DNA of 64,000 nucleotides from Ipomoea triloba (GCF_003576645.1 NC_044916.1:22143033-22207032); one strand, 5' to 3'; shown: positions 23,401 through 36,300, counted from the first letter of the stretch. Program-made: numbers and translations. Notes: a model not told the origin generated them from the sequence alone.

Positions 23401-25106
23401 TTATTACATGTATTCCCAAATTTTATTCTTTTTGATGTGACAGACAATGATAGACTATTGTTATTATGTGTGTCTCAAGAAAAATGTCTACATAAAAAAA
23501 ATTTAAGAGTAAGAGTAAAATTTGGGGGTAAAACGTGGGAGTCCATGTAGTAATTTTCTTTTGTAAACCAAAATGGCATACTTGAATTTATTTTGAAAAT
23601 ATACTTCCTACTCAGTCTGAATTAATGATTAAAACTCCTTATTCGTTCTTTATCATTCAACTACATAAGAGCATTCATATCAGTGAGAAATTTTACACAA
23701 TTTTTTTAGATGTTTCTAAGGTAGAGGAGAGAGCGAGGCTGTTGCTTTGCTTTTCTTTCTCAATTAATGGGCACCATAAAAATTTTACTCTTGCAAGAAT
23801 AAAAAGCTCCAAAAAATTTCCTCCCACATCAACAAAAAACCAACCCTCTTTTCTTAGTACTGTCAAAAAACTCACCAAAATTCATTAGTGTGGTTGATCT
23901 AAGCCCCCTCAGCTACATATGCTAATCTGTCACTAACTATTCCATTTTTAAAGAATTAATATCTATTTTTTTAAATTTTTATACGAAAGAATTATCAAAA
24001 TAAGTATTTCACAACTAAATATCATTAAAGATTCAATATTGTATTTTGATTATAACCTTTTATAATATATAAATATAAATATCTTAGCTATTAAATATGA
24101 AATATTACATTCATATAATATATTAATATATAAATATATGGAAAAAAGAAGAAGATAGATTTGGTTTACAAGCTACCATACTAAATATTAAGATATATTC
24201 GAATTAGGTGTGATACAATATTTGAGAATTCTCTTCAGTATTTGACATGTTGAAATTTTACCTCGTGTGGATGGATAGCTCAGTTAATCCAACAAGGTGT
24301 TGCTCTAGAAACTATGTGGGGACTCATATCTCATAACTTGCCCAAAAATGGAACCTCTTTGTGCACAAAGTGTACAATAACCAATAGGGGCGGAAATTTG
24401 CGGCGACTCGTAGTTTACCTGTTAAACGCCTAAATTAAGATAATGTATCAAACAAAATTATAAAATATTTATTTGTTTGCATATTAAGTTCAATTAAAAA
24501 TAGAACCCTAATTTTTTTTTGAAATAATAGAACCCTAATTAACACATCTTTTATCCTAATTAAATATTTAACTATAGATATCAACCAACAACGAAATTTT
24601 TAAAGTGTTGCTTTAAGTAATCACTTAATCAAAACCCAATTTAGAACTATAATAATCAACTTCCTATAATTGCATCAATATAAAATTGCTAAACACAAAG
24701 AACCATTGCAAATAACTCAATATCAAAAAATCAAAATAGTATATAACTCTGATCTAATCGATCTATTAAAATTTAAAAGAAACATATATGTTGATGAAAC
24801 CGGGAAAAGAGAGACTAACACAAACTTATTATTATTTAAATAAAATAAATAGATATACATACAAAAATGTTCAAGACAAATATCTGCTAAATAATAGTAC
24901 ATGCTCAGTGGTTATGAACAACATTGAAATCAAACTAATTTAATAACCATCTTTATAAATTCATAATTTCTAGAGGGATTCAGGTCTGGTAAACTTTTGA
25001 GGTTGGGTAGACTCTTCCTTCAATCATGGCACTAGATATAATTTCCCTTCGAATAAAGAATAATCCAAAAAATATTAAAAATATGAAATTGAAACCGCTT
25101 GTAGTA
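23401..25106. other. AT-rich intergenic
   Basis: No gene recognised; open frames at 23625-23888 show no domain. At 24271-24290 gatagctcagttaat resembles tRNA box A, but no box B follows, so only a degenerate SINE head is possible there. Confidence 0.4.
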
Positions 25107-25952
25107 ATTGTGTCCAGGGCCGTTCCAATAAAAAATGTGGTCCTGTGCAATATTTTAAATTGGGCCCCTTTCACAAGACCCTTTCACAAAAATATCTATT
25201 AATCTAGAATCAAGGACATCCCAATTTCTTGGATATGATACCTATCATCGTTTGTAACACCCCAATTTTCACGTCTCGGATTTATTACAAAATCCCAATA
25301 ATACATTGCGGAAGCTTGTACATCTAACCGGCAGAAAACTGGGTGTTACCGCCACACCTAGAGAGAATTCTATCACCTCTTTGACAAACTCCACTCTAAG
25401 TGCACAGGCTAAACTTACAACCTCAAATAACCATATCAACATCCAAATATGTACATATGGAAATAATTCTTCCAGGGTGTCTATTCTAGGATAGAGTAGT
25501 CCTCAACCTCGACTTCCATCCTATTCAGAGCTCATCGGGTTTCAGGAGCCCACACTAGACAACATCTATAAACACATCGAAGTGTAGTTAGCGCGACGGC
25601 TAAGTAAGGAAATCCATTGTCGCTCAAAAGTAAACAAAGGTTTCGAAAAACATAATTCTCAGAAAACTGTAGCTTTACCCATAAGTTGAAAATCTACCTG
25701 CAATCAGATTATCAACAAAAGAAAGTATAGTAGAGTATATGAGTGACATCAACATATAATACTTTCATTTCTGATAATTTCCATCATTTAACTCAAAATA
25801 GAGAGTTCACAACACACACACTTTACTGTCCAAGACTCGTGACATTTTATTCTTCGACATAGTTACGGAGTAACTATGTTTTCATAGTTAGTAAAATTTA
25901 CTTAGTTTCCCCATGGATAAGTGTATGGTAATCTCGGAATATTTTCAAGAAC

Positions 25953-26500
25953 CTCGGGCCGCGGCACTCATGCCTCCCGCAGGTCAAACATTTCAACAAC
26001 TTCCGGGCCCCGGCTCACAAGCCTCCCGTAAAGTCAAACATCTCAATAACTTCCGGGCCACGGCTCACAAGCCTCCCGTAAAGTCAAACATCTCAGTAAC
26101 TTCGGGGCCACGGCTCACAAGCCTCCCGCGAAGTCAAACATCTCAATAACTTCCGGGCCACGGCTCACAAGCCTCCCGTAAAGTCAAACATCTCAGTAAC
26201 TTCGGGGCCACGGCTCACAAGCCTCCCGCGAAGTCAAAAATCTCAATAACTTCCGGGCCACGGCTCACAAGCCTCCCGTAAAGTCAAACATCTCAGTAAC
26301 TTCGGGGTCATGGCTCACAAGCCTCCCGCGAAGTCAAACATCTCAATAACTTCCGGGCCACGGCTCACAAGCCTCCCGCAAAGTCAAACATTTCAATAAC
26401 TTCCGGGCCACGGCTCAAAAGCCTCCCGTAAAGTCAAACATCTCAACAACTTCCGGGCCCCGGCTCACAAGCCTCCCGCAAGTCGTACGTCTCAACAACA
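25953..26500 (+). repeat. 50-bp tandem array with 100-bp higher-order period
   Basis: About eleven units of 50 bases, each with the core GGGCCACGGCTCACAAGCCT. Several neighbouring units alternate between two types: AATAACTTCC...CCCGTA and AGTAACTTCG...CCCGCG. This gives a 100-base higher-order repeat in the middle of the array. Units at both edges are more diverged, as expected for arrays growing by unequal exchange. Confidence 0.92.
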
Positions 26501-26809
26501 TTATCCAGAACTAAGGTTTTCAAAACATTCTTTCTTTCCTTGAGTTTAATTAGTATTTTACACATGATGTCTCAAAACAATTATTCTTATCCAAATATGT
26601 TTCCAAAATACTCATGTTTGCCAATGGCTTTTCACCATAAATTCCCAAGTGACAAGGGACACACTTGTTTCTTAAAAACACGTTTTTTCTCCAAATTGAT
26701 GAACATAATTTACAAAATAATATTTGAACTTTCAAAAAAATTGACTCGGTTGCCCGTAGGCCTTCCAAACATCATAACATTCAGGAGCAAAAGCATCGGA
26801 AGAAAGTTC

Positions 26810-27030
26810 GGTCGAAAACGGATCCGCGTCGCGCAGACTCGCGGATCCGCAGCATCGGACGCACGGCGGACGTGTGCGTCCGGGCCGCATCCGCTCGTTC
26901 GGCAGTGACGCCGAAATTCTGGGCGCCCACGGACGCGCAGCGGACGCGCGTCCGGCCTTTCGGCCGTGACGCCGAAACTTCGGATACCGATGGACGCGCG
27001 TCCACGGTCGCGTCCATCCGGATCTGCCAA
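26810..27030. other. CpG-rich block in the solo LTR
   Basis: Very GC-rich and CpG-dense in an otherwise AT-rich region. It has repeated ggacgcgcgtcc, cggacgcgcag and gtgacgccgaaa phrases, two of them partly palindromic. Several overlapping open frames on both strands result from the composition; none shows a domain. A role in LTR regulation or methylation is only a guess. Confidence 0.6.
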
Positions 27031-28199
27031 CTTCGGGCAGCAAAAACTGGGTTGTAACGCCTCGATTTTCCAGTAATTTCACAAGTATAAGCTTATATGG
27101 GCATAAATACAACATATACATGCATAAATTAGCCATGAACATGTATACAAAAATTACCAAAAATCAAGGTGTAGTTTCTTGAGCCAACTAGTAGATCCAT
27201 AAGCTTAACACATGATTTTCACATAAAATTCCTAATTTCATAATTTACTAGCATTTGTTCACATTCAAGTGACTAAACCAACTTAAGGGATTCCTTACCT
27301 CCCAAGTAGATTTTTAAGACCGTAGAAAGATGGTGACCTACTCCTCCAAACTTTTCACCGAAGATCCTAAACAAAAATCACCATAATAACAACATTTTCA
27401 TGAATCCTTAGCTTAAACTTAAGTTCTAGGAAGGATTCTAGCCATATTAACCGAATAAACCAAAGTTTTACCTATTATGGAGGCACTTGTGTTGAAGAAA
27501 ATAGCTATGGAGTTCTTGGATCTCAAAGATGAAGATGATATTTTCCTTCTCCCTTTTTCCTTCTCTAATTTTCGAAAATGGTAGGGGTGGGGAAGACTTG
27601 GAGATCAATTTTCTTACCTAGCTTATCCCATACTCTTCCCATTTAATTAATTATTTATTACCATGTGGTAAATAAATGTGACACTTGTCACAATCCCATG
27701 GTATGCCTTGCAGAGTAAGTTTGCTTTGCTAGTTAGGGATTAAATCAGATAAAAGTTCGGAGGAATATAACTTAATAGGGGAAAATTTTAATACCAAAAT
27801 TATTCTAAAAATAATCCCGTCATTAACCACTAAAATTGGGAATTTTCCGGTATCTCGCGAAGTACAGTGGTACGAAGGTTCGTAATAAATTTCACTCTTG
27901 CAGTTCGTCTAATTTCCACTGAACTGAGTAGGAAGTTCACGCTTAATCGTATCATGCTTAATAATCCATCTCCTAGGGAAATTCGAACTGTATATACGTC
28001 CTTAAAAATTTTACGGTTCGTGACCGGTACGTAGATCGCAGCTTTTTAATAACTAGTCTCACTTATAAAAATCCTTCTGAAGTACCGAGAGATCATCTCA
28101 TAAATGTCATAGTCTAAAAAAAATATTTTTCGAACCATAAACTTATCAGAATAGACGAGGGGTTACATCGTTGTGCGCACTATCCCAATCTCACAATCA

Positions 28200-28390
28200 T
28201 CTTGACCTTCTATATGATGATTAGTATCTAACAATTTTTCTTTGGCATCGATCTTTTTGCACATCTATTTGAGTTTCTTTTGTAATGGATTTTTCAAGAG
28301 CTCCCTTTTGATATTGAATTAGTTGGTCAATTCTTCTTTTCTTTTTACGCTTTTCAAACCCAGACGAATATTTTCTAGAAGAGATAATTA
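28200..28390 (-). pseudogene. hAT transposase N-terminal fragment
   Basis: On the minus strand the sequence reads SGFEKRKKKRRIDQLIQYQ followed by KGALEKSITKETQ. This matches the start of plant hAT transposases of the zinc-finger MYM-type-1-like group, where a KYxSGxxKRKKK block is followed by SQKGALDKF. The remaining domains are missing, so the element is not autonomous. The fragment lies inside the hAT ends and in keeping with their identity. Confidence 0.6.
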
Positions 28391-29089
28391 TAAAACCCTA
28401 AAGAAAAAATAAAAATTTATTTAGAAACTCTATAAACAAATAATTAATCAAGAAACAAATTCTTGAATATATTATTCTGAAATAAGAATTATTAAGTCAG
28501 GTAAATAAAACAATAAACAAAAATTGTGAAATATTTAGTAATTTTAATTACATGTTAAGAGAATTGAAAAACATGAAAATTTGTGACTTTGTACGATCAA
28601 GAAGAATTCTTCAATCCTATCGAACTGAGTCTGTCGTCTCACTCGTATGTGATCTGTCGGTAGTTTATTTGTGAGATTTTTGTAAATAAGCATTAAGCAA
28701 CAATTTCGGTAATGACTAATGCTTAATGTTATTGGAATCAAGCTAATAATCTAATATATATATATATATAATATAAACACATAGGTTGAAGGAAAAGGGT
28801 TATATAATGGGAGTAATGGACTAATGGCGCAGAACTGCAGAAGAAAACTGAGGAAAAGATATGCCTAATACTATTTATATAATGTATATATAAGTACATA
28901 GAATTCCGTAAACATAAAGGAAAAAGATTCCTATTATGATATATTAATATTTGTAGGATTTGATTTGTTGCAGACTTCTTGCGCAATTCCAGTTATATAC
29001 GAACTACTATATATCAATTAATTTTTTTTTTGAAATAGGGGGCCCTGTGCGCCGGCCCTGGGCTGCCCAGGGCCGACCCTGATTGTGTC

Positions 29090-29437
29090 TATCATGTTCC
29101 ATACACCCATTCAAGGTAACTCGAAGCAAAGAGGCAAATCAAAGATACTATTGCAAAACAAACACAATAATGAAGTAGATAAGTACTCAAAAAAAAATGA
29201 AGTAGATAAAATTTTGCTTCGCTAATCGTCAAGATAATTGAAGCATGTGCTCCATCCAACTAAAAACCTAAACTTATAGTTGGACTGCACATTTATGTTT
29301 ATATTATATTGGTTATATTATACTTATGCTCACAAAGATGTCTTTGAATTGTCTTCCTAGCTATATTGAAACGGAGGGTTGACTAGACTCCACAGTATGC
29401 GAGCCCTTTAAAGTTGATAATCTAAAGACAGCATCCT
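29090..29437. other. Intergenic, nothing recognised
   Basis: Mixed AT-rich sequence between the hAT element and a truncated LINE. No open frame of note. Confidence 0.4.
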
Positions 29438-29450
29438 AACTTCTATCCAC

Positions 29451-29614
29451 TTTGTAAAGCGATCAGCGAACGGTGTTGCTCATGCTATAGCTAGGCAAGC
29501 CGTTTCTAGTACTGGTTGCTCCGAGTGGCTTTCTGTTTCGCCACCTTTTCTTTGTAATGCTTTGTTTTCGGACTTGAATTAATGTTATGTTTTATTCTAA
29601 AAAAAAAAAAAAAA
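29451..29614 (+). mobile_element. 5'-truncated LINE tail
   Basis: The plus strand encodes FVKRSANGVAHAIARQA and then ECPP-like tail residues to a stop (SDLN), the C-terminus of a LINE RNase H domain. It is followed by a poly(A) of about 16 bases. A 13-bp target duplication aacttctatccac flanks it (29438-29450 and 29615-29627). A very short 5'-truncated LINE insertion. Confidence 0.88.
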
Positions 29615-29994
29615 AACTTCTATCCACACACCTTAATTGTATAATATACGATAACATAATGCCCTATACACACTAGGAAAATTGGATACATTATGAAAAA
29701 AAATTTAAAAAAACCACCATATATGGTAGGTGATAAAAAATTCCGACCAAAATTAAGATGCCCGCCGCACATGTAGCGCAGGTGGCGTGAAAAACAACCT
29801 TGCATATACTATGCCCGAGCCACAATTTTGCCATTGTAGGTCTTTAGCTAGAAGAGATATGCAAATTTATTGAATAAAGAGAATCCCTACAAATTTTGAA
29901 TGATGTGTAGAAGAAGCCAACCCTAATCAAACTTAATTAAGTAAATTATATATTTTTTATAATTTAATTAAGTCAATAAAATATTTGTCAAAAA

Positions 29995-30095
29995 CCTTGT
30001 GGTTTAATGGCACCCGGTTGCACCCCACATGAGAGGGGGTGAGTTCGAGTCTTGGTGGAGGCAATATTGGCATGCGCCTCTCACAGTGCTAGAGA
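29995..30095 (+). mobile_element. tRNA-derived SINE
   Basis: Box A TGGTTTAATGG (30000-30010) and box B GAGTTCGAGTC (30041-30051) are well spaced. The following GTGGAGGCAATATTGG is shared with the SINE at 3269-3450, so the two copies define one family. Confidence 0.6.
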
Positions 30096-30100
30096 CTTAA

Positions 30101-30135
30101 CTAGTTTTTCATGTGCGTTGCGCGAAATATACATT
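30101..30135 (-). other. Helitron-like 3' terminus (unpaired)
   Basis: On the minus strand CGCGCAACGCACATG precedes AAAAACTAG followed by T, the form of a Helitron 3' end. The hairpin is weaker than in the other copies. No matching 5' end was found, so the extent of this element is unknown. Confidence 0.45.
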
Positions 30136-30967
30136 TTAAATCATTATTGAGTTATTCGAATATTTTCTTTGTCAATAAATCCCCCCCAAGTAGTTAATAT
30201 GATTGGTTTCAAATTATTTGTTAAAATTTTTTTCTATGTTATTAATAGAATACTTGGTAAATAAATATATAGCATCTTTTTGTATTATAATTAACTTTGA
30301 TACAGATCAGAGTATTTAATTACAACATAGTGTAAAAAAGACAATGAATAATGTAGTGAATATAATTAATTAATAAATTTGAAGATAAAGAATCTTTGCA
30401 TTGTACAAAAATAAAGACAATATAACTAATAAAATTATATTTCTTTTTTAATTTTTTGATAATTAATAATTTTTATTATAGAAAATAGATACAATATAAC
30501 TAATGAAATTCTATCTTTTTAAATTTCTTGATAATTAATTTTTAAATGCATGTGTATTTTTTTTATAACAACTACGGAGTAATTTATTTAATATAATTTA
30601 ATAAGAGTAATAGGGTGTATACTTACTTTTCAATAATATATTATAACATATTCGTAGTATATATTTCACAATTATGTCAACTATGATTAGAATAAGGTTC
30701 AAACCTAAGACATTTCTTATAGATATTAATAGGTAAGTTAAAAGCTAACGGAATATTCTGTTACTAAAGTTTGTACTAACGGAATGTGAGGTTATTTAAG
30801 GGAAGAAAATAATATAATATAGGGTAAAGACAGAAAATCATAAAAAATTATTAAAATCAAAATAATGTGAACTATTTATTTAAGTAAAAATTACCACCAA
30901 CATTTTTTTTTTCCGTTAAAGCCGCCCTAACTTTATTGACTTTTATTAAAATTGTATATATTGTATA

Positions 30968-31053
<86 letters not shown>

Positions 31054-31320
31054 AAGCATTAAATTAAAAAAGAGAATTACGTCTTGGTTAAGTCATTTTT
31101 ATAATATAATTATAATATATATAAACATATAAATATTTTAGCTAAATATTTGGTGTTACATAACTACGTTCGTATCATATATAAAATGTATTAAAAAATA
31201 AAATAAAAATTCAATTATGTTAGTGAACTTCATTCTTGAACTGAATATTAGATATTCAAATTCGGTTCACTTTGAATAACTCAGGAATAGATTGACTCGT
31301 TACTCATTTTCATTGAATAG

Positions 31321-31380
<60 letters not shown>

Positions 31381-31635
31381 GCATGTTCAAATGAATAATT
31401 ATTTTAATTGAATAAATTATTTACTTTGTATTTAAAAAAAATTAACGCATTAAATCAAAGACACCATGGTTTTGCATAACATTAACAGTGTGGAAAAATT
31501 TATGAACTTTTTAATTTTGTATAAACTAGAATAGATATATATATTAGTTAATTTTAATTTGTTGCCAAATTCAATTCTAATTCATAGTGTTTAACTCAAT
31601 TACAAATTAATATATCGTGTGTCTATATATTAAAA
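30136..31635. other. AT-rich stretch with large microsatellites
   Basis: No gene recognised. It holds a (TA)n array at about 30976-31046 and a compound (CA)n(TA)n array at about 31325-31380. Probably the body of the unpaired minus-strand Helitron ending at 30101. Confidence 0.4.
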
Positions 31636-31899
31636 TTAGTATTCTACCCTTGCGATGCAAGGACTGAAATTTGGAAACATATAAATAATGTTATTTTATT
31701 CAAAAAAATACAGTTGTAAAATATATATTTGACAATATGAGTAAAAAAGAAGTTAAATTATTGTTACAAACTTAGTATTATAATAGCATTATTATATCCA
31801 TAATGGAAGAAAAAGAACACATAATATAAATCTTTATATATATAAAAACAAAATCCTCCAAAACGAAATATTCATTCCCGCCCAAAATATTGTACATTA

Positions 31900-32215
31900 A
31901 AACAATTAAAATAATAGAATAATATTAAAACAATAGAATAATATTAAAACAATACAATTCCTATACTACAATTCCAATACAATTCGTATAAACAATAGAA
32001 TAATATTAAAACAATACAATTCCTATACTAAAATTCCAATACAATTCGTATCAAATAAATCTGCTATTAAAACAAGAAATCCAATACTACAAAATGAAGT
32101 CTACTATTCTACAATTCCTATACTACAATTCCAATACAATTCGTATACTACAATTCCTCTACAATTCCTATACTACAATTTCTCTACAATTCCTATACTA
32201 CAATTCCTCCGTCTA
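31900..32215 (+). repeat. Irregular tandem repeats in H3
   Basis: Many short copies of aattcctatactacaattcc and of aacaatagaataatattaaa. The spacing is irregular and the copies are near-identical locally. Confidence 0.7.
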
Positions 32216-32399
32216 TTCGTATTATAAATACATTCATCAATTAGAAATTTTATAACCTGCTCACACAAATCAAAATAGTAAAATGATATTGTCACGCAAA
32301 TCTTTCAACAATATTGTTATTTCACTAATGGGTCTGTTTTTGTCTCTGCTTCCGACCTATCTCCCAAGACGAGAAGGAGTTGTATTAGACTCCGACTAA

Positions 32400-32961
32400 T
32401 GTGTTGTTATTTGTCAAGGGAATATCCACATTCCACAATCAACCAACAAACACTGGAGCGCTTATTCCATGACTCCCAGGTAAATGCTATTAAGTTTAAA
32501 AGTGTATATAAATTAGAGAGAGCAGATTGTGCCTATATCGTGGTCGAATTTTGTTCTATGAATTAGAGGAAAAAAGGTTGTGTAAATTTTGCAGTGGTTG
32601 GCATTTTGTAGTGAACAATGTAGTTATATTTAATATTTGCACCTGGCGAGCATTACAATATTCTTTTTTTTCTTCTTTCTTCAGGGAACTTGTATCCATT
32701 TACAAATCCCTAAAGAGTTTGTGGTTAAATTCAAGAAACTCTTGAAGGAAGGGGAAGTCTATGATATTCACAATTTCGTTGTGCAAACGTATCGCATGAG
32801 GTTTAAGTCGTGTGAGCATAAATATATGATGAAAGTGAACCACGACACTTTGATTAGCGCTTCCAATCTAGATGAATCCGTCTTTCCCAAACACATGTTC
32901 AAATTCAAGGATTTTGGATCATTGAAGGCTCCCGGAGGAGTGGATAGCAATCTGCTAATTG
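32400..32961 (+). pseudogene. RPA-like fragment in Helitron H3
   Basis: Exon 2 (32685-32961, 277 bases) is open and reads GTCIHLQIPKEFVVKFKKL, then VFPKHMFKFKDF and SNLLIG before a GT donor. It belongs to the RPA70-like DUF223 OB-fold family. The end of exon 1 (TLERLFHDSQ, donor after 32479) is visible, but upstream exon 1 is shifted in frame. Exon phases (0 then 1) match the gene at 59570-62281, a strong sign of common descent. No third exon is found before the Helitron end. Confidence 0.75.
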
Positions 32962-33348
32962 GTAAATTCTTCTTTAAATCTTATTCTATACTAGATGTTT
33001 TTCTATTTCTTTTTGTTATACTAAATTTCTAATAGTATACATTCATGAATGCCAATTTTAAATCTTTTACCAAGAAACATTTTATCAGACCAAAATAATA
33101 TTAAATATACATGCATCCTTATTAATACTTTAAATATTTAGTTGCTACAGAATATATAAATTTTAGTTTGCCAATATAGGATACAGTCCTTTATTTCAAG
33201 TATTGTTAAAATATTATAACAAATCCAATCCGTGAAACGCACGGGCGAAAATACTAGTGTTGTATAATGATATGTATGTAAACCAAAATATAAGAACATG
33301 TTCTTATCTAAAATTAAAATGATAATATTCCATTATATTATATAAAAC

Positions 33349-36300
33349 TTACAAATTATTAAAGACTTCTTTGTATACAACATTTGATGTTGAATTACAA
33401 TAATCTCCCTTCTCATCAAGAATAACAACATTAAGACCAATGGGATTGTTCACTCTTGAGAGTGCCACATAAAGTTGACCATGAACAAATACAGGTTTCT
33501 TTAAAAATAGTCCAACATGAGATAAACTTTGTCCCTGACTTTTATTTATTGTCATTGCATAAGACAACATTAGAGGGAATTGTCTCCTTTCGAACTTAAA
33601 AGGCATTCGAGAATCAAATGGTGTCATTGATAAACTAGGGATCAATACTCGAGTCCCAACATTTTTTCCACAAAGTATCTCTGCCTCAACAACATGATCT
33701 CCTAATTTAGTAATAACCAATCTTGTGCCATTGCATAACCCAATAGAATGATCGATATTTCGCAAAAACATTACCGGTGAGCCAACTTTAAGAATAAGTG
33801 AATGGTTAGGGATACCTGAACATCGCAATCCATTTAAGAATTCAGTTGTATGTAGCTGAGCAAAAGAATCTATACATACATCAGAGTGACAAACAAAGTC
33901 ACAACTAAAATATGTTCGACCATCCATCAAATTGAAATTACTCATATACTGATTAATTTCATTCACAACATCTAGAGTTGGTGACAAGATAGATCGATCA
34001 TTCAAGTATTCAATATCACAAGAGTCGTTAAAAAACATGGGAAATGTACTTTTAACAATTTCTTCAATTGGATCATCCTGAAATTGAGCCAAATTTTTTT
34101 TTTTTTTGGAATTTCCACAATTGAATGGCCATTAGTATCCATACCCAAATTACCATCACCTGTAGCAGCTATCTAATTAGCAAATTTCTCATCCGTGAAC
34201 GACACTCAACATCTCCTATTGCTTGTAATCTTAAATTCTTAGTTAGTCTCAAAACCTTACAACTACTCCACAAATAAGAAGTTAATGCTTGCTTCAACAA
34301 TATATTTTCTTGTCCCTTTTGGAATGGCTAGTAAAATTTGACGAAAATCACCACCCAGAACAACTATTTTACCTCCAAAAGTCAACGTTGAACTTAACGC
34401 ATTATCAACTCTCATCAAATCTCTCATTGTCCGATCCAATGCTTCAAAACAATGTTTATGCATCATAGGGGCTTCATCCCAAATAATTAGTTGAGACTTG
34501 ATAATTAACTCAGTAAGATCACTACCTTAAGCTATATTACATGTTGAATCTTCATTAATCTCAATTTGTATTGCAAACCAAGAATGAGCAGTTCTACCAC
34601 CAGGCATGAGAAGAGAAGCAATACTACTGGAAGCAACATTTAAAACAACACCACCCTGCGAACGTATCGCAGCTGACAAAGTTTTCCAAACGAAAGTTTT
34701 CCCTGTACCACCATAACCATAGGGAAAATAAAATCCACCATTGTGAGACTCCACATCACCAAGAATAGTATCATACACATATCTTGGTTCTTCAGTTAAT
34801 TGACTAACCAAGGAATCATGTTCTCTCTTAAGTTCATCACGATTATATGATAATTCCTCATATAATAAGCGATTACCAGAAAACAACTGAAAAGAAGAAT
34901 CTGAAACAGGCATGGGTGGATAATTTTCCAAACTTTTGTTCCACAATTTAAGCAATTTTTCCAACTCTAGTAAAGCATAATTTTTCTTTTCCTCAATAGT
35001 TAAAACCAAACCTACAAAACATAACAACTATTAATATAATATAAAAACTAACAGTTGCTTAAAAAAATTAATTATTATACATTTCAATATTAATTACCAA
35101 AACTAATATTTGAATCGAATAGCAAATGTCGTTGATTATACTCCACATCTTCAATAAGATGATGCCAAACAACATTCCATACATTTAGTGGTTGACTCGA
35201 ATCATTTGATGTAAGCATTGTAACAAATAGCCTCCGCATTGACGAAGCCGATGCCCATTCACTTGCTTCATATATTGCATCAATATATTCTTATCATCAG
35301 CTAACAACCCACGAACATAACACGCATCTCTATAACTCATATATTGAACGCCATCTACAACCTTAATATCTTCAAAGCATGTAGGACCACGGACCAAATT
35401 GAGTAGACACCTCATATAATAAATTTCACCACTTCTAGGGGGAACATAAAACATGCGTATTATAGCAAATCCCTTTTTCCTAGGTTGCCATTGTCGAATA
35501 TTTTTTTTCCACACAAACTTTGTCGGCATTTCAGAATAACTTAATTCTCGAGCTTTTGAGTATTCCTTATTTGCTTCAAACCATCTAAGGAACATACTTT
35601 CCCCAATCGTTTACCGGCTCAAAACAGCATCAACAGAGTCATCATCATTAAAATAAATTGGCTGTTGCTCGGCTAAATGAAAGTTAATTCTTTCGACTGT
35701 AGGGTTTCTAAATTGAATATCAAAAGCAAACAAATGCCAGCTAGCTTCACATGCAGATATGTATCGACAATCATAACACATTGTGATCTCATCTATAGCC
35801 TCACTACCATTGAAATCAGTAGTACTCCTATAAAATTCAGCGGTCACACGATTGTTGCTCTTATTGACGTACTTAAATAAGTACTTAATAGAACGGGACT
35901 GATTGCACCACTCAATATAAATATGCACCCTATATTTCAACAACAAATATCAGTTATGCTGAACAACAAATCTGTTATCCAACATAATACCATTCTTATC
36001 AACACATTGGCCATTATCTCAACGCTGATAAATCAAATACCCATCTTGATCAACATCTGAGACATTTACAAACTTTTTGGGAAAGTATTTTGAGCACCAA
36101 CCTTTAACCATACACGGTGAATTCTTACGAAGATGACCTCACGGACCGTGAATCATAAACTCACTAACGACATTATAATATTCCAAATCAACTTCTTTAT
36201 CAAGAATCTCAGCTGAAATAAATGAGTCAATACTATCAACCACACCGGCACCATCCCTTTGACCCAGGAAAAGCAAAATATGAGCGTGAGGGAGACCTTG

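Larger units (their letters stand above)
25253..28167. mobile_element. Solo LTR, 2.9 kb, with internal tandem array
   Basis: It starts TGTAACACCCCAATTTTC and ends GGGGTTACA, giving the inverted TGTAACACCCC/GGGGTTACA ends typical of some plant Ty3/gypsy LTRs. A perfect 5-bp duplication tcgtt flanks it (25248-25252 and 28168-28172). No internal region or second LTR is present, so it is the product of recombination between two LTRs. It holds a 50-bp tandem array and a CpG-rich block. At 27053 a second TGTAACGCCTCGATTTTCC resembles another LTR start. Confidence 0.85.
25115..29081 (-). mobile_element. hAT transposon split by a solo LTR
   Basis: The left end reads CAGGGCCGTTCC and the right end, on the other strand, CAGGGTCGGCCC. 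Both fit the CAGGGCCGG ends common in plant hAT elements. A perfect 8-bp target duplication attgtgtc (25107-25114 and 29082-29089) confirms hAT. After removing the solo LTR it is only about 1.05 kb, so it is a deletion derivative. Near the right end is a 21-base hairpin (29054-29074, GGCCCTGGGC-T-GCCCAGGGCC). The remaining coding part is a transposase N-terminal fragment. Confidence 0.85.
31831..33257 (+). mobile_element. Helitron H3 (1.4 kb), nested
   Basis: 5' end TCTTTATATATATAAAAACA after A; 3' end with hairpin CCGTG-AAACG-CACGG (33231-33245) then GCGAAAATACTAG before T. Both termini and the A/T target fit Helitrons. TCCCGCCCAAAA lies about 50 bases inside the 5' end. Between 31900 and 32220 the phrase caattcctatactacaattcc recurs many times. 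The cargo is a two-exon RPA-like fragment. Confidence 0.85.

Noticed and set aside
24262..24330. tRNA-like gatagctcagttaat start
   Set aside because: No box B and no folded arms; at most a decayed SINE head.
25953..26500. Regular 50-bp repeats could be read as a CRISPR array
   Set aside because: There are no unique spacers; the whole unit repeats, and the host is a plant nuclear genome.
26710..27160. Overlapping arginine- and serine-rich open frames on both strands
   Set aside because: They come from a CpG-rich block inside the solo LTR and show no domain.
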